Assembly (NCBI GenBank): GCA_025358575.1
Contig: JANYJA010000036.1
Location: 1 to 64,000 of the forward strand
Length of the DNA: 64,000 bases
Reading direction: 5' to 3'
Origin: Terriglobia bacterium
Lineage (GTDB): Bacteria; Acidobacteriota; Terriglobia; Bryobacterales; Bryobacteraceae
In this document: piece after piece, positions 10,050 through 18,389 of the stretch
Layout of the letters: each line of letters opens with the position of its first letter
Position numbering within the stretch: the stretch's first letter is position 1
Position numbers and translations under genes: made by a program
The notes under the pieces: model-generated
The model's database searches: none
Told to the model about the DNA's origin: nothing
Seen by the model: only the letters and a program-made list of their open reading frames with translations

Positions 10050-10949
10050 TTAATGACTGGTTTGGCAGGAACCTGGGCTGATATTCAGCCAATTCTGCTG
10101 GATCAGGTAGTCCCGGGTTCCCAGCTTCATATTGGCTTTGGCGCCATTTGCCGTGGTGTACTCAGTGCCGTAAATGTAGGCACACTTATCGGCGTTTTCC
10201 TGGCCGGAAACGGTCGAGTACCACGCGTTCAAATCAGGGTCGCTAGCCGCTTCTTCGAATTCGTGAGCGATTACGGAAGCCATTTCGTCGGCACCCACGT
10301 TGCCATTCGGGCTGATGGTGGTGTTGGTGGAGGCACAAGTGGTAATGCAACGCGCGCCGTTGCCGATGAACGCATACTTAATGTCGACACCAGACATGGT
10401 GGCATGGGTGTGGAAACCACAATACTGAGTGCAAAAACCAGAAGTTTCGTTCACGTCCTGCGAAGTCAGAACCATGTAAATCGCATTGGGATCAGCCGGA
10501 AATGCGCCGCTGGTGAGAGCCAATTGGACTACGGCCTGTAGCGTTGTGTCGCTGAGATTGGTACCCTGCGAGTACGCGTCATTGGTGCTGCCAGCGTAGG
10601 TGATGGCGTTGGTAATGTGGGCTTTAGCCGAATTATAGTAGGTTGTGTTGATGTTGTAGTAGGGAGAGCCGCCAAGCGTGTTGGCAAAGTCGGTGAGGAT
10701 GGGGGTCGCGCTGTTGCCTCCCCAGTTTCCGTACCAAATGTAATAGAGGGAGGTCGGGCTGGTGGTTCCTAGAATCGGACCGCCATGATAATTGATCCCC
10801 GTGCCACGTCTAAGTAACGAGACATTCCCTTTTCCGTCAGGGTGAACGTCCCCGACGGTCGGCGTCTCTGTCTGTGCTGACGCCCCAACCGACGTCAAAC
10901 CCAGCGCGATAAATCCGGTGAATATTGCATTTACGCACAACTTCTTCAT
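10050..10949 (-). CDS. EXORDIUM/phosphate-induced protein 1-like secreted protein
   Basis: The 299-residue protein starts with a Sec signal peptide (about 1-25, ASAQ cleavage region). The body matches the plant EXORDIUM (Phi_1) family: LYYIWYGNW early, then FCTQYCGFHTH, and ISPNGNVGADEMASVIAH followed by DLNAWY near the end. Plant members are extracellular and linked to growth; bacterial roles are unknown. This copy has HEFEE (HExxE) in the segment where the plant proteins I recall lack a zinc-ligand pattern, so a metalloprotease-like site is possible but unproven. The gene lies in a run of secreted-protein genes. Confidence 0.8.
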   Translation of the reverse strand: MKKLCVNAIFTGFIALGLTSVGASAQTETPTVGDVHPDGKGNVSLLRRGTGINYHGGPILGTTSPTSLYYIWYGNWGGNSATPILTDFANTLGGSPYYNINTTYYNSAKAHITNAITYAGSTNDAYSQGTNLSDTTLQAVVQLALTSGAFPADPNAIYMVLTSQDVNETSGFCTQYCGFHTHATMSGVDIKYAFIGNGARCITTCASTNTTISPNGNVGADEMASVIAHEFEEAASDPDLNAWYSTVSGQENADKCAYIYGTEYTTANGAKANMKLGTRDYLIQQNWLNISPGSCQTSH

Positions 10950-11094
10950 AATCTTAGCTTTTCCTTTTTAGTTGTCCGGTGGGACCCTGGTAGCATACCA
11001 TGCCAGATTAGTAAGAATAAACACTGAATTGTACCGGGACTTTGATGGGCGTGCGGAGCGTCGCCAACGGGCCACGCATAATCCGTGGAAACTC

Positions 11095-11301
11095 TCAGCG
11101 CCGCCGGAGCCCAGTCCAAAGATCCGAGCCCGACGAAAGAATAGTGCCAGTGGTGGTACTGGAGCGGGCAGCGAAAGCGGAAGTGAATGCCGGTTCCCAA
11201 CGCGCGGACCCGCGACGTAAAAGGGAACCAAAAGCCATTCCAACAACAACCGAAACCAAGAGATAGCAAGCGGCGATTAAAGTCCAAAATGCAATATTCA
11301 T
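11095..11301 (-). CDS. Possible small membrane protein (68 residues)
   Basis: The interval 10950-11445 has no recognisable gene family. Within it, a 68-codon frame begins at an ATG (11301-11299) preceded by a strong GGAAGGG ribosome site six bases upstream. The first 25 residues form a convincing membrane helix (AFWTLIAACYLLVSVVVGMA), followed by a short Arg/Ser-rich tail. The ribosome site and helix support translation, but the tail looks unconserved and may be out of frame, so this could be a broken gene. Confidence 0.4.
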   Translation of the reverse strand: MNIAFWTLIAACYLLVSVVVGMAFGSLLRRGSARWEPAFTSAFAARSSTTTGTILSSGSDLWTGLRRR

Positions 11302-11445
11302 TTTTTACCCTTCCAATGTCAAATATCGGCCTGCCAACTGGCTTTTCGAGGATAGAAGCACGGCAACTGAGCTGGATTGGTCCTAAGTATTTCCAGGGTG
11401 AAGTGAGCCCGATGTGGTTCTGCACGGCCCGTTACACTGGCCTGG

Positions 11446-13452
11446 TTACTTGATGGTGAGGAGGATGGCCGTAGAGTGCTTGTAAGAGCAACTGGCACCT
11501 TGCAGGGAGAGGAAGTAGGTTCCTGGGACAGCGGTCGCGGATGCTGATATCTTGACAGGGCTAGAAGTCGAACCGGAGCCATCGGCAGCAATGTCAACGA
11601 TGCCGAACAGATTGGAATAACCTCTATACACGGTTAGGGACCCGGGCGACGCTTGGAGAGAAAAGTCACCCTTGACGGAAGGGGGCGTCGAAAACATTGC
11701 AGTCGTATCGGCGGGAAGTCCCCCGCTCACTTTGTAATAAATCGGATTTGCGGCTGCATTCACGGACAAGTTCACACTGGTAGAGTGAGTCGGACCCCCG
11801 CTGACAGTGCCGGTCAGCGTAAGAGCATAGTCTCCCCCGACTGTGCATGGCTTAGTCCCGACCGTGAGAGGGCCGCTCATTCCCGGCGAAACCGTTATCG
11901 GAGCGGCGCTCACGCCGGCAGGAGGCGTGGCTAGGCTCACTAAAACGCTGCTGGCAAATCCTGAGACCGGCGTAACCGAAGCTGTGTAGGGCGCGCTTGC
12001 GCCAGCAGTGACGGTCAAACTAGAGGGAGCGGCGGAAAGAGTGTAGTCGGGAGGCTGCACGTTCAGTTGAACTGTTGAATTCTGCGTGGCACCGCCGGTG
12101 ACTGGCGCGGTGGTGATTCCAAGGGTATAGTTCCCGGCGGTCGTATTGCTGGCAGTCGAGACCACCAAGGTGCCCGAAGATCCAGCGGCTACCGTGAGCG
12201 GCGCGGCACTCACTCCCGCCGGCGAATTCATCAAGCTCACTGATACCGCGCCTGAGAAAGTTCCCGATGGTGCTATCGAAACTGAATACGACGCGGCTGA
12301 GCCGGGGACTACTGTCGCTACGGATGGCGCAATTGAAATGGTGTATTGCGGTACTACGCTCATGATTTGCGAGCTGGCCAGATGCGTCAAGGATGCGCTT
12401 TGCGAATTCACTGAAAATCCGTAGGTCCCGTTTGGGATGCCGGGCGCCACCGCAACCGTCATGACGGCCGAGGCTGGGCCGGTCAGCGCGATGGGAGCTG
12501 GCAGAAACGCGGTTACACCCGAGGGCGGATTGGAACCGGTTAGCGTAAAGTTCGCAAAAGATACGGATCCCGCGAATCCATGCCCCGGATTGAGATTGAG
12601 CGTGAAGGTATTGGAGGAACCAGGGATGGTTTGCTGGTTCGCGGGATTGATCGAAAAACAAAAGTCCCCGGTGGCGTAACAGGCGTTAAATTCGAACGCC
12701 TGCGCTATCACTCCGTACCCTGTGGTGGTGGGATGAATATCCCCCAGCGTCGTGATCCAACTGTAAGTGCTGAGGAAAGGATTAGGAGGAGCGGCTCCTC
12801 CAAATGCGCTGAAGACGTCAGCAACCGGGACGCCGTAGTCAAAGGCCGCGTTTTGGATGGTCGTGTTGAAGGTGGCAAAAACCGTCCCCACCGAAGTGCC
12901 CGCGCACTGGTTCTGATAAGGGTTGTAGTAATTCATCAAAAACAGATCTCCGGTACCGTTGAGAGCCGTTTTTAGCTGCGACAAAATGCTGCGCAGGCGA
13001 GTATCGAACCCGGAAAGATCGGATTGCCAAGTGGCTGAAACGGCACAGGTGGAAGGATTGAAATAACTGAGCGCATCGTTGGCCCCGATATCGAGCGTGA
13101 CTGGACTAACTTGGCTCGGCCTGGAGTTTATGAAACTGAGCGCGGCGGTCAACTGGGGAGTCTGACCGTAGCCGTTACGTACCTGATTCCACAGCGGGCA
13201 TCCGCCGTTGATGAAGGTGGTACTAGTCTCGCCGGAACAACCATAGTTTATATAGTTCGGAACGCCCTTGGTTTGCAGGTACGAATAGAACTGATCAGCG
13301 AATCCGTGCGTGGTGTCGCCGTTAGGCTGATAGCCGCGGGCCAGAGAGTCCCCTAAAGACAAATAATACTGTTTGGGACCGCTTGACGTTTGGCCGTGGA
13401 CCAGAACCGTCGAGGCGGCAATGAGGGGCAGGACCGAGACAAAAAACTTCAT
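11446..13452 (-). CDS. Secreted SGNH/GDSL hydrolase with tandem Ig-like repeats
   Basis: The 668-residue protein has a signal peptide (about 1-20), an SGNH hydrolase domain (about 25-255) and Ig-like repeats to the end. The catalytic blocks are visible: Ser36 in LGDSLARG, Gly in GCSGETS, Asn125 in GANDA, and Asp238/His240 in GDIHP. It therefore probably hydrolyses esters of an extracellular substrate. From about residue 265, three to four beta-rich repeats of about 90 residues recur with the pattern PAGVSAAPLTVAAG and PAGVSAAPITVSPG. Such tails are common in acidobacterial secreted proteins and may bind surfaces. The substrate cannot be inferred. Confidence 0.88.
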   Translation of the reverse strand: MKFFVSVLPLIAASTVLVHGQTSSGPKQYYLSLGDSLARGYQPNGDTTHGFADQFYSYLQTKGVPNYINYGCSGETSTTFINGGCPLWNQVRNGYGQTPQLTAALSFINSRPSQVSPVTLDIGANDALSYFNPSTCAVSATWQSDLSGFDTRLRSILSQLKTALNGTGDLFLMNYYNPYQNQCAGTSVGTVFATFNTTIQNAAFDYGVPVADVFSAFGGAAPPNPFLSTYSWITTLGDIHPTTTGYGVIAQAFEFNACYATGDFCFSINPANQQTIPGSSNTFTLNLNPGHGFAGSVSFANFTLTGSNPPSGVTAFLPAPIALTGPASAVMTVAVAPGIPNGTYGFSVNSQSASLTHLASSQIMSVVPQYTISIAPSVATVVPGSAASYSVSIAPSGTFSGAVSVSLMNSPAGVSAAPLTVAAGSSGTLVVSTASNTTAGNYTLGITTAPVTGGATQNSTVQLNVQPPDYTLSAAPSSLTVTAGASAPYTASVTPVSGFASSVLVSLATPPAGVSAAPITVSPGMSGPLTVGTKPCTVGGDYALTLTGTVSGGPTHSTSVNLSVNAAANPIYYKVSGGLPADTTAMFSTPPSVKGDFSLQASPGSLTVYRGYSNLFGIVDIAADGSGSTSSPVKISASATAVPGTYFLSLQGASCSYKHSTAILLTIK

Positions 13453-13489
13453 GCCTCTCTATCTTAGAAGAAATTTACAGTCGATAGTC

Positions 13490-14707
13490 CTATTTAATCC
13501 ACACTTTAGGCGCGGCAGACATTCCAGGACGCAGCTCGTGGTTGGACTCCTGGTCTTTTTTGAAGCGCAGCCGCACGGGCAAACGCTGAACCACTTTGAC
13601 ATAATTGCCGCTTGAATTCTCGGGCGGAAGCACACTAAAGCGCCCCGCGGTTGCGGGCGGCATGCTGTCCACGTAGCCCTCATAATCGCGATCGAACGCA
13701 TCCACATGGATCTTGGCGTTTTGCCCCACGCGCATGCGCCGCAGCTGGTTTTCTTTAAAGTTCGCGGTTACCCAGACATCTTCCAAAGGGACGATGGACA
13801 CTAGCTGCTGGCCGGGCTGAATCCGCTGGCCAACTTCCACGGACTTTCGCCCCACGATCCCAGCGATGGGCGCGAAGATTTTGGTATAGCTTAGATTCAG
13901 CCGCGCCTCTTCCACGGCGGTCTTTCCGCCTTCGGCACTGGCGCGACGCAAGTCGACGGTTGCGCGCTTCGCGGCCAGCTGCTGGGGCGCATTCTGAGTA
14001 ACCTGATTCAGTTCGCTTCGGGCTTGGGAGACGGCAGCTTGACGCTGCTCGATCACTTTCTGCGCGGCGGACGCCGAGGAGCGCACCGTTTGAAGCACGG
14101 CCGCCGCGGCTTTCCCGGCGGCCACCCGTTGATCGTAGTCTTCCCGCGAAACCTCATCCTTGGCGACCAGCGCGGCAAACCGCTGAACGTCCGCTTGAGC
14201 TCGGGCGTTGTTAGCCTCGGCTTCGGCGATGCGCGAAAGCTGGGCTTGGTAATCTTGCTGGGCGGCCGCGAGACCCGCTTCAGCGCTGGCGATGCCCGCC
14301 CGCGAGCTAGAAATTTCAGTCCCGCTCGTGGTGGCGGTAATTGAAACGGAAGGAGCATCGGCGCGAATCTGAGCTTGGGCCTGGAGCAGATTATCCTCCG
14401 CGCGCTTCACTGCGATTTCATAATCCGCGGGGTCCAACTCTATCATCAGGTCACCCTGCTTCACGTTCTGATTTTCAGTGACATGCACCGCCGTGACGAT
14501 GCCGGAAACGCGTGTGCTGATCGAATTCAAGTGACCATCGATTTGCGCGTCGTCAGTGGTTTCATACGTCTTGGCGTATTGCCACCACAGGAAGGCGCCG
14601 ATGGCGATTGCCGCTATAACCAGCACCGCCGCTGCCGCCTTGACAGGATGTTCTCGCAGGAAGCCGCGAGAGGGTGGAGCTTCGGCGGTTTCTTCGGTCG
14701 CGTTCAT
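13490..14707 (-). CDS. emrA: EmrA/HlyD-family membrane fusion protein of a drug efflux pump
   Basis: This periplasmic adaptor connects the inner-membrane transporter to the outer-membrane channel. The 405-residue protein has one N-terminal membrane helix (about 22-45), a biotinyl-lipoyl motif (STRVSGIVTAVHVTENQNVK), a long alpha-hairpin coiled-coil (about 95-240) and a beta-barrel part (FAPIAGIVGRKSVEVGQ). Its ATG directly follows the stop codon of the TolC-like gene. It is the last gene of the four-gene operon. Confidence 0.93.
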   Translation of the reverse strand: MNATEETAEAPPSRGFLREHPVKAAAAVLVIAAIAIGAFLWWQYAKTYETTDDAQIDGHLNSISTRVSGIVTAVHVTENQNVKQGDLMIELDPADYEIAVKRAEDNLLQAQAQIRADAPSVSITATTSGTEISSSRAGIASAEAGLAAAQQDYQAQLSRIAEAEANNARAQADVQRFAALVAKDEVSREDYDQRVAAGKAAAAVLQTVRSSASAAQKVIEQRQAAVSQARSELNQVTQNAPQQLAAKRATVDLRRASAEGGKTAVEEARLNLSYTKIFAPIAGIVGRKSVEVGQRIQPGQQLVSIVPLEDVWVTANFKENQLRRMRVGQNAKIHVDAFDRDYEGYVDSMPPATAGRFSVLPPENSSGNYVKVVQRLPVRLRFKKDQESNHELRPGMSAAPKVWIK

Positions 14708-16162
14708 CTACTTGATCCTCCTCAAATATTCCTTGATAGACTGCTCGGCGTCGCCGCGCGAACGAGCCAGCATGACTTTGGCGGCGTTGAATGCGTACAG
14801 CGCGCCGATCTGATTTTCGGTCGCGAGCGCAAGGGACTGCTGTGCCAAAACCACTTCCAGATTGTTGGTGACACCCGCCGCAAAACGGTCGCGGGCTTGC
14901 TGAAGCTGCTGTTGTGCCAGATCGATATTGCTCACGGCAACTTCCACTTGACGCGCGGCGGAGCGCAAATCCAAGAAAGCGCCGCGCACGTCGGCATCGA
15001 TTTTGCCGCGGAGATCCTCAGACTCGGCGCGGCGACGGCGCAGCATGGCATCCGCCTCGTCGATATCGGCTTGAACGCGGCCGCCTTGAAAAATGGGAAT
15101 GTCTACACCAGCCGATACCGCGAAAGTTCCATGCGTGTGCGTGAGCGACTGGCCAATAACCCCGTAATTGGCGTCTACGGTGGCCGATGGATACCTTCCC
15201 GCGCGGGCCGCCGACTTCGTCAGTTCAGCCGCCCGGATCAAGGCTTCCGCTTCCTTATAATCCAAGCGTTGAGCGTAGGCCGTTTGCAATACCGATTCAA
15301 TAGTGAGGTCCGCCGTCAAAGGCGTGTAGGGCGCGGTATCGACAATGCGTAATTGCTGCCCGAGAGGCAGGCCAATCGCGCGCGCTATGTTGAGTTTCTG
15401 CTTTTCGAATTCGCCTTCGTAGTAAATGAACCGCTGCCGCTCCGTTTGCCATTGGACTTGGGCGCGAAGAACATCTATCCCCGGCACCGTGCCAGCATTC
15501 TTGCGGTCGACAGCCTGTTGGTACACGGTTTCAGAGGTTGCGACTTGTGTGCTCTCCGTCTCGAGGCGCGCAGATCCCGATATGGCTTGCAGATAGAGAC
15601 CGGTGACCACCAGACTCACTTGCTCGCGAAGGTCACGAGCGGCGAATTCAGCAGCCGCTAGTTCCTGTTTCGATGAACGGTAGTTGCGCAGATTGCGGAA
15701 ATTGAAAACGGATTGTGAAAGCGACGCGCGAGCATCGTAAACGGAGAACGGGCCGACGATGTTCTTAATGCCGGGAAAGCCTGAAAATCCGAACGCGGCA
15801 AGATTTACCTGTTCCTCGATGACCGACGGGCGAATATCGAGAGTCGGAAGTAGTTTGCTCAAAGCGCGCATGCGCTCGGCGCGGCTGGTTTGCACATTTT
15901 CATCGCCTTCGGACAGTGCCAGGTTGTATTTCAGGCCACGGGCCAGCGCGTCTTCGAGAGTCAAATCCAGGATCCCGGAGCTCGCGGTTCCCGCCGGGAT
16001 GCTGCCCAACAAACGGTTGGATTGAACACTGGCGGAAGCCGGCGCGGGCGCGCGGGCGGCGACAGAACCCGCTGGAGACGGAGTTTGAGCGCTCACATTC
16101 CCCGCGGAAATCAGGACGACAGCTAAAACCAGAATTTTCGGAGTATGCATATAGGTTTTCAA
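14708..16162 (-). CDS. TolC-family outer-membrane efflux protein
   Basis: The 484-residue protein has a signal peptide (about 1-25) and two homologous outer-membrane efflux repeats with long helical stretches. Typical features are LTLEDALARGLKYNLAL in the first half and NIDLAQQQLQQARDRFAAGV near the end. It forms the trimeric exit duct. The frame can begin at TTG 16162, directly after the transporter stop, or at ATG 16150. Its position between transporter and adaptor marks a complete tripartite pump operon. Confidence 0.93.
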   Translation of the reverse strand: MKTYMHTPKILVLAVVLISAGNVSAQTPSPAGSVAARAPAPASASVQSNRLLGSIPAGTASSGILDLTLEDALARGLKYNLALSEGDENVQTSRAERMRALSKLLPTLDIRPSVIEEQVNLAAFGFSGFPGIKNIVGPFSVYDARASLSQSVFNFRNLRNYRSSKQELAAAEFAARDLREQVSLVVTGLYLQAISGSARLETESTQVATSETVYQQAVDRKNAGTVPGIDVLRAQVQWQTERQRFIYYEGEFEKQKLNIARAIGLPLGQQLRIVDTAPYTPLTADLTIESVLQTAYAQRLDYKEAEALIRAAELTKSAARAGRYPSATVDANYGVIGQSLTHTHGTFAVSAGVDIPIFQGGRVQADIDEADAMLRRRRAESEDLRGKIDADVRGAFLDLRSAARQVEVAVSNIDLAQQQLQQARDRFAAGVTNNLEVVLAQQSLALATENQIGALYAFNAAKVMLARSRGDAEQSIKEYLRRIK

Positions 16163-17716
16163 TCAGTGGCCCATTTCCGCCTTGGCGCCTTTGGAGGGCC
16201 GTTTCATTATCAAAATCAAAGGAATCATCGCGAGGAAGATCAGCGCCAGCACCAGGAAAAGTTGGATGAAGGCGGACATTGATGCTTGGCGCTGCACCAT
16301 CCCGAACACGGTGCCGATGGCGGATTGGTTTGCAGCCACCGGCCCCGCTCCGCTGGCATTTGCGCGCAACCCATCTAAAAGCGCCGCGGCCGGCGGATCG
16401 TAAGGCGTCACGTGAGCCCCCAACTGGTTGATGTACTTTTGCGCGAAGCGCGCATCGAGCGTCGTCACCATGGCGATCCCAATACTGCCGCCGATGTTGC
16501 GCATCAAATTAAATAAGCTGGTGGCGTTTCCCATTGCCTGTTGCGACACCTGGCTCATGGTAATCGTGGTCAGCGGGACGAAAAGCATCGCCAGCGCGAA
16601 CCCTTGTATGAATTGTGGGAAGAAGAGATCCCAATACCCGGCATCAAGGCTCAGTCGCGAGAACTTATACAAGGTGAAGGCGCCTAGTGCTAGGCCGGCG
16701 GCCAACACGTTACGGGCGTCAAATTTTCCGAGGAGGCCGCCGATGAGAGGCATGCCGATCATCGAGCCCATACCGCGCGGAGCCAGAGCGATCCCGGCCT
16801 GCAATGACGGGTAGCCGAGCAGCGTTTGCAGCCAGAGCGGCAGCAGCACCAGACTTCCATAAAGCACGAACCCCACAATAGTCATCAGAAAAACGCCGGC
16901 ACTGAAGGTTCGGTCTTTGAAGGCGCGCAGGTTCACAACAGGTTTTCGCGTCATGAATTCGCGCGCCAGAAAGCCGATCAGCGCGATGACCGTCACCGCG
17001 GCGAATGCACGAATGAACGAGGACTGCATCCAGTCCTCCTGTTGGCCTTTGTCGAGCACCACTTGCAGCCCGCCGATCCACACCGCCAGCATGCCGATTC
17101 CCCAGTAATCCACGCCGCCTTTTTCACGCTTGAGATATGGGGGATCGAAAATGAAGAGCTTGGTCATGATGAGACAGGCAATTCCGACCGGGATATTAAT
17201 GTAGAAAACCCACCGCCAACTGTAATTGTCAGTGAGCCAGCCTCCAAGCACCGGACCCATGACGGGCGCGACCACGATACCGAGGCCCCAAAATCCCATG
17301 GCTTTGCCGCGCTGATCGGGCGGGAAAGCTTCGAGTAGAACGGCTTGCGAGAGCGGCTGCAGACATCCGCCGGACGCGCCTTGCAAGACGCGAAAAATGA
17401 TGAGAAGCGGCAGGGTCGGCGCCAGCCCACACAGAAAAGAAGACACCGTGAATCCGACCACCGAAGTCATTAAGAGATTCTTGCGGCCGAACCGTGCCGA
17501 GAGCCAACCCGTGATTGGAAGGATAATGGCGTTCGCCACTAAGTAGGACGTAAGCACCCACGTGGCTTCGTCCACGGATGCGGACATGCTCCCCGCTATA
17601 TGAGGCAGCGAAACGTTGACCACCGTGGTGTCGAGCACTTCCATGAAAGTGCCGAACATGACTGTGATGGCGATGATCCAAGGGTTTATTGTGGGCTTGA
17701 AGGTTTCGGAAGACAC
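16163..17716 (-). CDS. emrB: EmrB/QacA-type MFS drug exporter (DHA2 family)
   Basis: The 517-residue protein has about 14 hydrophobic segments and the DHA2 motifs LDTTVVNVSLPHIAG, GWLSARFGRKN and GPVLGGWLTDN. It is a proton-driven exporter of toxic compounds that works with the adaptor and TolC-like gene downstream. The start is a GTG at 17716 that shares its first base with the stop codon of the tetR gene, indicating coupling. Substrate is unknown. Confidence 0.95.
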   Translation of the reverse strand: MSSETFKPTINPWIIAITVMFGTFMEVLDTTVVNVSLPHIAGSMSASVDEATWVLTSYLVANAIILPITGWLSARFGRKNLLMTSVVGFTVSSFLCGLAPTLPLLIIFRVLQGASGGCLQPLSQAVLLEAFPPDQRGKAMGFWGLGIVVAPVMGPVLGGWLTDNYSWRWVFYINIPVGIACLIMTKLFIFDPPYLKREKGGVDYWGIGMLAVWIGGLQVVLDKGQQEDWMQSSFIRAFAAVTVIALIGFLAREFMTRKPVVNLRAFKDRTFSAGVFLMTIVGFVLYGSLVLLPLWLQTLLGYPSLQAGIALAPRGMGSMIGMPLIGGLLGKFDARNVLAAGLALGAFTLYKFSRLSLDAGYWDLFFPQFIQGFALAMLFVPLTTITMSQVSQQAMGNATSLFNLMRNIGGSIGIAMVTTLDARFAQKYINQLGAHVTPYDPPAAALLDGLRANASGAGPVAANQSAIGTVFGMVQRQASMSAFIQLFLVLALIFLAMIPLILIMKRPSKGAKAEMGH

Positions 17717-18354
17717 TAAGGAGTCCCGCCTTTCAGCCCGTTCCAGAGCAAATCCAAGATCGCGCGCAAATCTTCACCAGGGTAAGACTTCGACCCGCCG
17801 AGAACACGCCGTTCCAAAAGGCCCCGTGTCACATCGGTGATCAGGAAAGCGGCGCTGCGGGCGGGAAGTTGACGAATTTCACCCGCGGCGATGCCGTCGG
17901 AGATGGCGTTGGTGAGCAAATCGGCTTGTCGAAGGCGCATTTTTCGAAGCTGTTTCTGAATGGGATCGGGCTGCGTAACGGCACTGCCGAATTCACTGAT
18001 ATAGATGCGGCAAAAGTCGCGGTGACTCTCGACATATTCAAGGCGGATGCGAATGAAGAGCTCGATCTTTTCCTTGCAGGACGAGAGAACGGCGAATCGG
18101 CGCACTGTTTCCGCATGAATCTTGTTGAGCTCATGCATCGTTGTCGAGAGATAGATTTCAGCTTTGGACGCGAAGTAGAGATAGACCGTGCCCTTGCCGA
18201 TGCCGGCCTCGGCGGCGATGGCATCGACGGAAGTAGCCTCGTAGCCAGCGCGTCCGAATGCCTTGGCCGCCGCTTCGAAAATCATTTCCCGGCGGAATTC
18301 GACAACCACGTCCTTCTTAGTTTTAGGGAATGATTTAGAAACGGCGGCGCGCAT
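17716..18354 (-). CDS. TetR-family repressor of the efflux operon
   Basis: The 212-residue protein has an N-terminal helix-turn-helix (about 20-68), with AAKAFGRAGYEATSVDAIA followed by GIGKGTVYLYFASKAEIY, and a helical ligand-binding domain. As first gene of the efflux operon it most likely represses itself and the pump and responds to a pump substrate. A palindrome just upstream (18357-18389) is the candidate operator. Confidence 0.95.
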   Translation of the reverse strand: MRAAVSKSFPKTKKDVVVEFRREMIFEAAAKAFGRAGYEATSVDAIAAEAGIGKGTVYLYFASKAEIYLSTTMHELNKIHAETVRRFAVLSSCKEKIELFIRIRLEYVESHRDFCRIYISEFGSAVTQPDPIQKQLRKMRLRQADLLTNAISDGIAAGEIRQLPARSAAFLITDVTRGLLERRVLGGSKSYPGEDLRAILDLLWNGLKGGTP

Positions 18355-18356
18355 CT

Positions 18357-18389
18357 GACTTTCCAGTCAGTGTAGCGTACTGGAAGGTC
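18357..18389. promoter_or_regulatory. Candidate TetR operator palindrome
   Basis: Two 11-base arms, GACTTTCCAGT (18357-18367) and ACTGGAAGGTC (18379-18389), are inverted repeats with one mismatch and an 11-base spacer. The site lies 3 bases upstream of the tetR start and about 70-80 bases upstream of the divergent large gene, so one regulator could control both. The spacing is long for a single TetR dimer, so two sites or another regulator are possible. Confidence 0.6.
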
